Positions 6,881 to 8,497 of a stretch of DNA of 8,497 nt are shown here, piece after piece. Both the position numbers and the translations under genes were made by a program. Within the stretch, counting starts at the first letter, position 1. Each line of letters opens with the position of its first letter. The notes under the pieces were generated by a model. It searched no databases. It had not been told where the DNA came from and saw only the letters and a list, made by a program, of their open reading frames with translations. The stretch comes from CAYNQN01 sp964530525 (GTDB lineage: Bacteria > Actinomycetota > Acidimicrobiia > Acidimicrobiales > Acidimicrobilacustridaceae): assembly GCA_964530525.1 (NCBI GenBank), contig CAZHBH010000084.1:1-8497 (forward strand), in the 5' to 3' direction.

Positions 6881-6920
6881 ACAGTCGAGCCCCGGGCGCT
6901 CATCCATCACCGGCACCACC

Positions 6921-7529
6921 TCAACCCACGGCCAGGCGCTGCAGCGCCTCGCGCAGCAGCTCGGAGGGATCGCCGTCGTCGGGAAGCTCGCGGAGCACCT
7001 CTCCCACCTCGTCGAGGCCGTAGCCGAGGTTGGTCAGCGCCTCGCGCACGTCGGCCCTCGCCGAAGCCGCACCGGGGCGCCGCTGCCCCGACGAGCCGGC
7101 GGTGGCGGCCAGGTCGAGTCCGGGGAGGTCGAGACGGGCCTTCAGCTCCACGAGGAGCCGTGCCGCCGTCTTCTTCCCCACGCCCGGCACCAGGCAGAGG
7201 GAAGCCAGGTCGTCCTCCGCGAGGAGCCGCTGCAGTGCGGAGGGCGAGTGCACGGCCAATATGGCGAGGGCAAGGGTCGGGCCCACCCCGTGCGCGCCGA
7301 TCAGGGCCTCGAAGCAGCGGAGCTCTTCGCTGTGCAGGAAGCCGAACAGGACCTCTGCGTCCTCGCGCAGGTGGTGGTGCACGTAGAGGAAGATGTCGTC
7401 ACCGGGCTCACCCAGCTCCACCACCGTCGTGGGCGTGACCGTCACCCGGTACCCCACCCCTCCCACCTCCACCAACACCTGGTCCTCGCCCCATCGTTGT
7501 GCGAGCCGGCCCCGCAGCGAGCCGATCAC
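6921..7529 (-). CDS. ruvA: RuvA, Holliday-junction DNA-binding subunit
   Basis: This 202-residue protein forms tetramers that hold the four-way junction flat and load RuvB rings. Domain I is the OB-fold at about 1-65, with MIGSLRGRL at the start. The acidic-pin pair E56-D57 in REDAEVLFGF matches the E. coli residues that separate strands at the crossover. Domain II holds two helix-hairpin-helix motifs, HGVGP (80-84) and PGVGKKTA (115-122). A Gly/Ala/Arg linker (about 141-157) leads to the RuvB-binding domain III (about 158-202), which includes EALTNLGYGLDEV. The start is GTG at 7527-7529, overlapping the ruvC stop in GTGA, so translation is probably coupled to ruvC. Nothing is missing relative to the family. 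Confidence 0.97.
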   Translation of the reverse strand: MIGSLRGRLAQRWGEDQVLVEVGGVGYRVTVTPTTVVELGEPGDDIFLYVHHHLREDAEVLFGFLHSEELRCFEALIGAHGVGPTLALAILAVHSPSALQRLLAEDDLASLCLVPGVGKKTAARLLVELKARLDLPGLDLAATAGSSGQRRPGAASARADVREALTNLGYGLDEVGEVLRELPDDGDPSELLREALQRLAVG

Positions 7530-8071
7530 GACCGCCGTCCCCGGGTGCCCGTTCCTGCAGCGGTCAGGGCTCTAGCCGATGCTTCCCTCATGGGACCCAT
7601 CGCCAGGTGGCACAGCGCCAGCGCAGCGGCGTCGGCGGCGTCGGGAGGTCGCGGCACCTCGGCGAGACCCAACAGCGTCTGGACCATTCGTTGCACCTGC
7701 TCCTTGTCGGCAGCCCCGTAGCCCGCCACGGCCTGCTTCACCTCGTTGGGGGAGTACTGGACCACAGCCGCACCCGACGACGCCGCCTCGGCCATGGCGA
7801 TGCCGCTGGCCTGCCCTACGGACATGGCCGTGCGGGCGTTCACCTGGAACAGGACCCTCTCGACGGCCACCGCGTCGGGCCGGTGCTCGACGAGCAGCGC
7901 TCGCAGCTCGACCTGGAGCATCGCCAACCGGCTCGGCAGGTCCACATCCGTGGGCGTGCGGATCACGCCGATCGCCACCGCCTTCGGCTGACCGGCACCA
8001 CCCGCGAGGACCGCGTAGCCGCAGCGTGAGAGACCTGGGTCGATGCCCAACACGAACATGCGTACGACCAT
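7526..8071 (-). CDS. ruvC: RuvC, Holliday-junction resolvase
   Basis: This 181-residue endonuclease cuts opposing strands of the Holliday junction, acting as a dimer with RuvAB. It has the RNase H-like fold motifs: D11 in LGIDPGLSRCGYAV, E71 in DAVAVERVLF, and the pair D144/D147 in PPDAADAAALALCH. These correspond to the four acidic metal ligands known in E. coli RuvC. NARTAMSVGQASG (78-90) is also typical. The C-terminus past about 160 is a short, low-complexity Ala/Gly/Arg tail. The ATG at 8069-8071 was chosen because GGGG lies 8 nt upstream (8 to 11 nt before the start). A second ATG at codon 5 (8057-8059) would remove four non-core residues and has no clear site. It follows the YebC-family gene by 39 bp and overlaps ruvA by 4. 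Confidence 0.97.
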   Translation of the reverse strand: MVVRMFVLGIDPGLSRCGYAVLAGGAGQPKAVAIGVIRTPTDVDLPSRLAMLQVELRALLVEHRPDAVAVERVLFQVNARTAMSVGQASGIAMAEAASSGAAVVQYSPNEVKQAVAGYGAADKEQVQRMVQTLLGLAEVPRPPDAADAAALALCHLAMGPMREASARALTAAGTGTRGRRS

Positions 8072-8110
8072 AGTGGGCCCCGCCGACCTCGCCGTGGACC
8101 CAACTGCGCC

Positions 8111-8497
8111 TCAGGCGTCGACGGACTCGAGCACCTCGTCGGGGATGTCGAAGTTGGCGTACACGTCCTGCACGTCGTCGTGGTCGTCGAGGGCGTCCAC
8201 CAGCCGCAGCACCGTCTTGGCGGCGGCCGGGTCGGTAACCGGCACCACAGAGGTGGGGATCATCGTGACGTCGAAGGACGTGACAGCGATGCCCGCTCCC
8301 TCCAGCGCCGCCCTGACCTCTGTGAGGTCGGAGGGGTCGCACGTGACGCGCCAGTCGTCACCCTCGGCGACCAGGTCCTCGAGACCGGCGTCCAGGGCGG
8401 CTTCCATGATCGCCTCCTCGTCGGCCGAACCCGGCACCACCGCCACGCCCTTGCGCTCGAACTGCCACGAGACCGCTCCTGGCTCGGCGCTCGATCC
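8111..8497 (-). CDS. YebC/TACO1/PmpR family protein (C-terminal part)
   Basis: The frame is open from the right edge of the window to TGA 8113-8111, giving 128 residues of the C-terminal part; the N-terminus lies beyond 8497. The visible sequence begins within GSSAEPGAVSWQFERKGV, the family's conserved stretch before domain 3. It continues through an acidic region to VLRLVDALDDHDDVQDVYANFDIP, the typical family ending. Members were long annotated as transcriptional regulators; more recent work on the family links them to translation of difficult peptide stretches such as polyproline. Which role applies here cannot be told from this part. The GTG at 8446 is an internal codon, not the start. 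Location directly before ruvC is the usual actinobacterial and broader bacterial arrangement. Confidence 0.93.
   Translation of the reverse strand, partial: GSSAEPGAVSWQFERKGVAVVPGSADEEAIMEAALDAGLEDLVAEGDDWRVTCDPSDLTEVRAALEGAGIAVTSFDVTMIPTSVVPVTDPAAAKTVLRLVDALDDHDDVQDVYANFDIPDEVLESVDA

Noticed and set aside
6513..7721. 402-codon plus-strand open frame antisense to ruvB, ruvA and ruvC
   Set aside because: It spans three well-conserved genes on the other strand and has no recognisable domain or ribosome site; it is a GC-bias artefact.
8057..8059. Alternative ruvC start at the second ATG (codon 5)
   Set aside because: It lacks a ribosome site upstream, whereas the first ATG has a G-rich site at suitable spacing; only four residues differ, so this is not certain.
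8111..8446. Start of the YebC-family gene at GTG 8446
   Set aside because: The same frame stays open to the window edge and encodes the conserved GSSAEPGAVSWQFERKG upstream, so 8446 is an internal valine.
1..8497. Mobile element, CRISPR array, tRNA or defence system
   Set aside because: No transposase, integrase, repeat-spacer array or tRNA-like cloverleaf is seen, and every sizeable interval is occupied by a core gene in its expected order.

Overview
The window is a high-GC stretch of actinobacterial chromosome carrying a compact block of core housekeeping genes. Seven complete genes and one partial gene lie on the minus strand. The 3' end of a converging gene occupies the first 223 bases of the plus strand. 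Several features point to Actinomycetota: the order yebC-ruvC-ruvA-ruvB-yajC-secD-secF-rel on one strand, one bifunctional Rel protein, separate secD and secF, GTG starts, and G/C at most third codon positions. A deep lineage such as Acidimicrobiia is plausible, but sequence inspection alone does not establish it.

Layout in the direction of minus-strand transcription (right to left): the C-terminal part of a YebC/TACO1-family protein (8497-8111); the Holliday-junction set ruvC (8071-7526), ruvA (7529-6921) and ruvB (6866-5814); a 125-bp gap with a candidate promoter; the Sec accessory set yajC (5688-5323), secD (5323-3713) and secF (3716-2589); a 113-bp gap; and rel (2475-247). Then comes a 23-bp convergent gap, and the end of ettA on the plus strand (1-223).

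The genes form three functional groups. RuvABC binds, migrates and cuts Holliday junctions. YajC-SecD-SecF is the accessory complex of the SecYEG channel that uses the proton-motive force to pull exported proteins out. Rel makes and degrades (p)ppGpp in response to starved ribosomes, and EttA is a ribosome-associated ABC-F ATPase. Three junctions overlap by 1 or 4 bases (ruvC/ruvA, yajC/secD, secD/secF), which suggests translational coupling inside the ruv and sec units.

No mobile element, CRISPR array, tRNA, rRNA or novel defence or biosynthetic system is visible. There is no gene-free stretch over 300 bases. The points most worth a second look are small: a perfect 9-bp inverted repeat over the hydrolase active-site codons of rel, a hairpin that fills the rel/ettA gap, the absence of apt between secF and rel, cysteine pairs and a Ser/Thr/Ala/Glu-rich insert in SecD, and oppositely charged tails on YajC and SecF.
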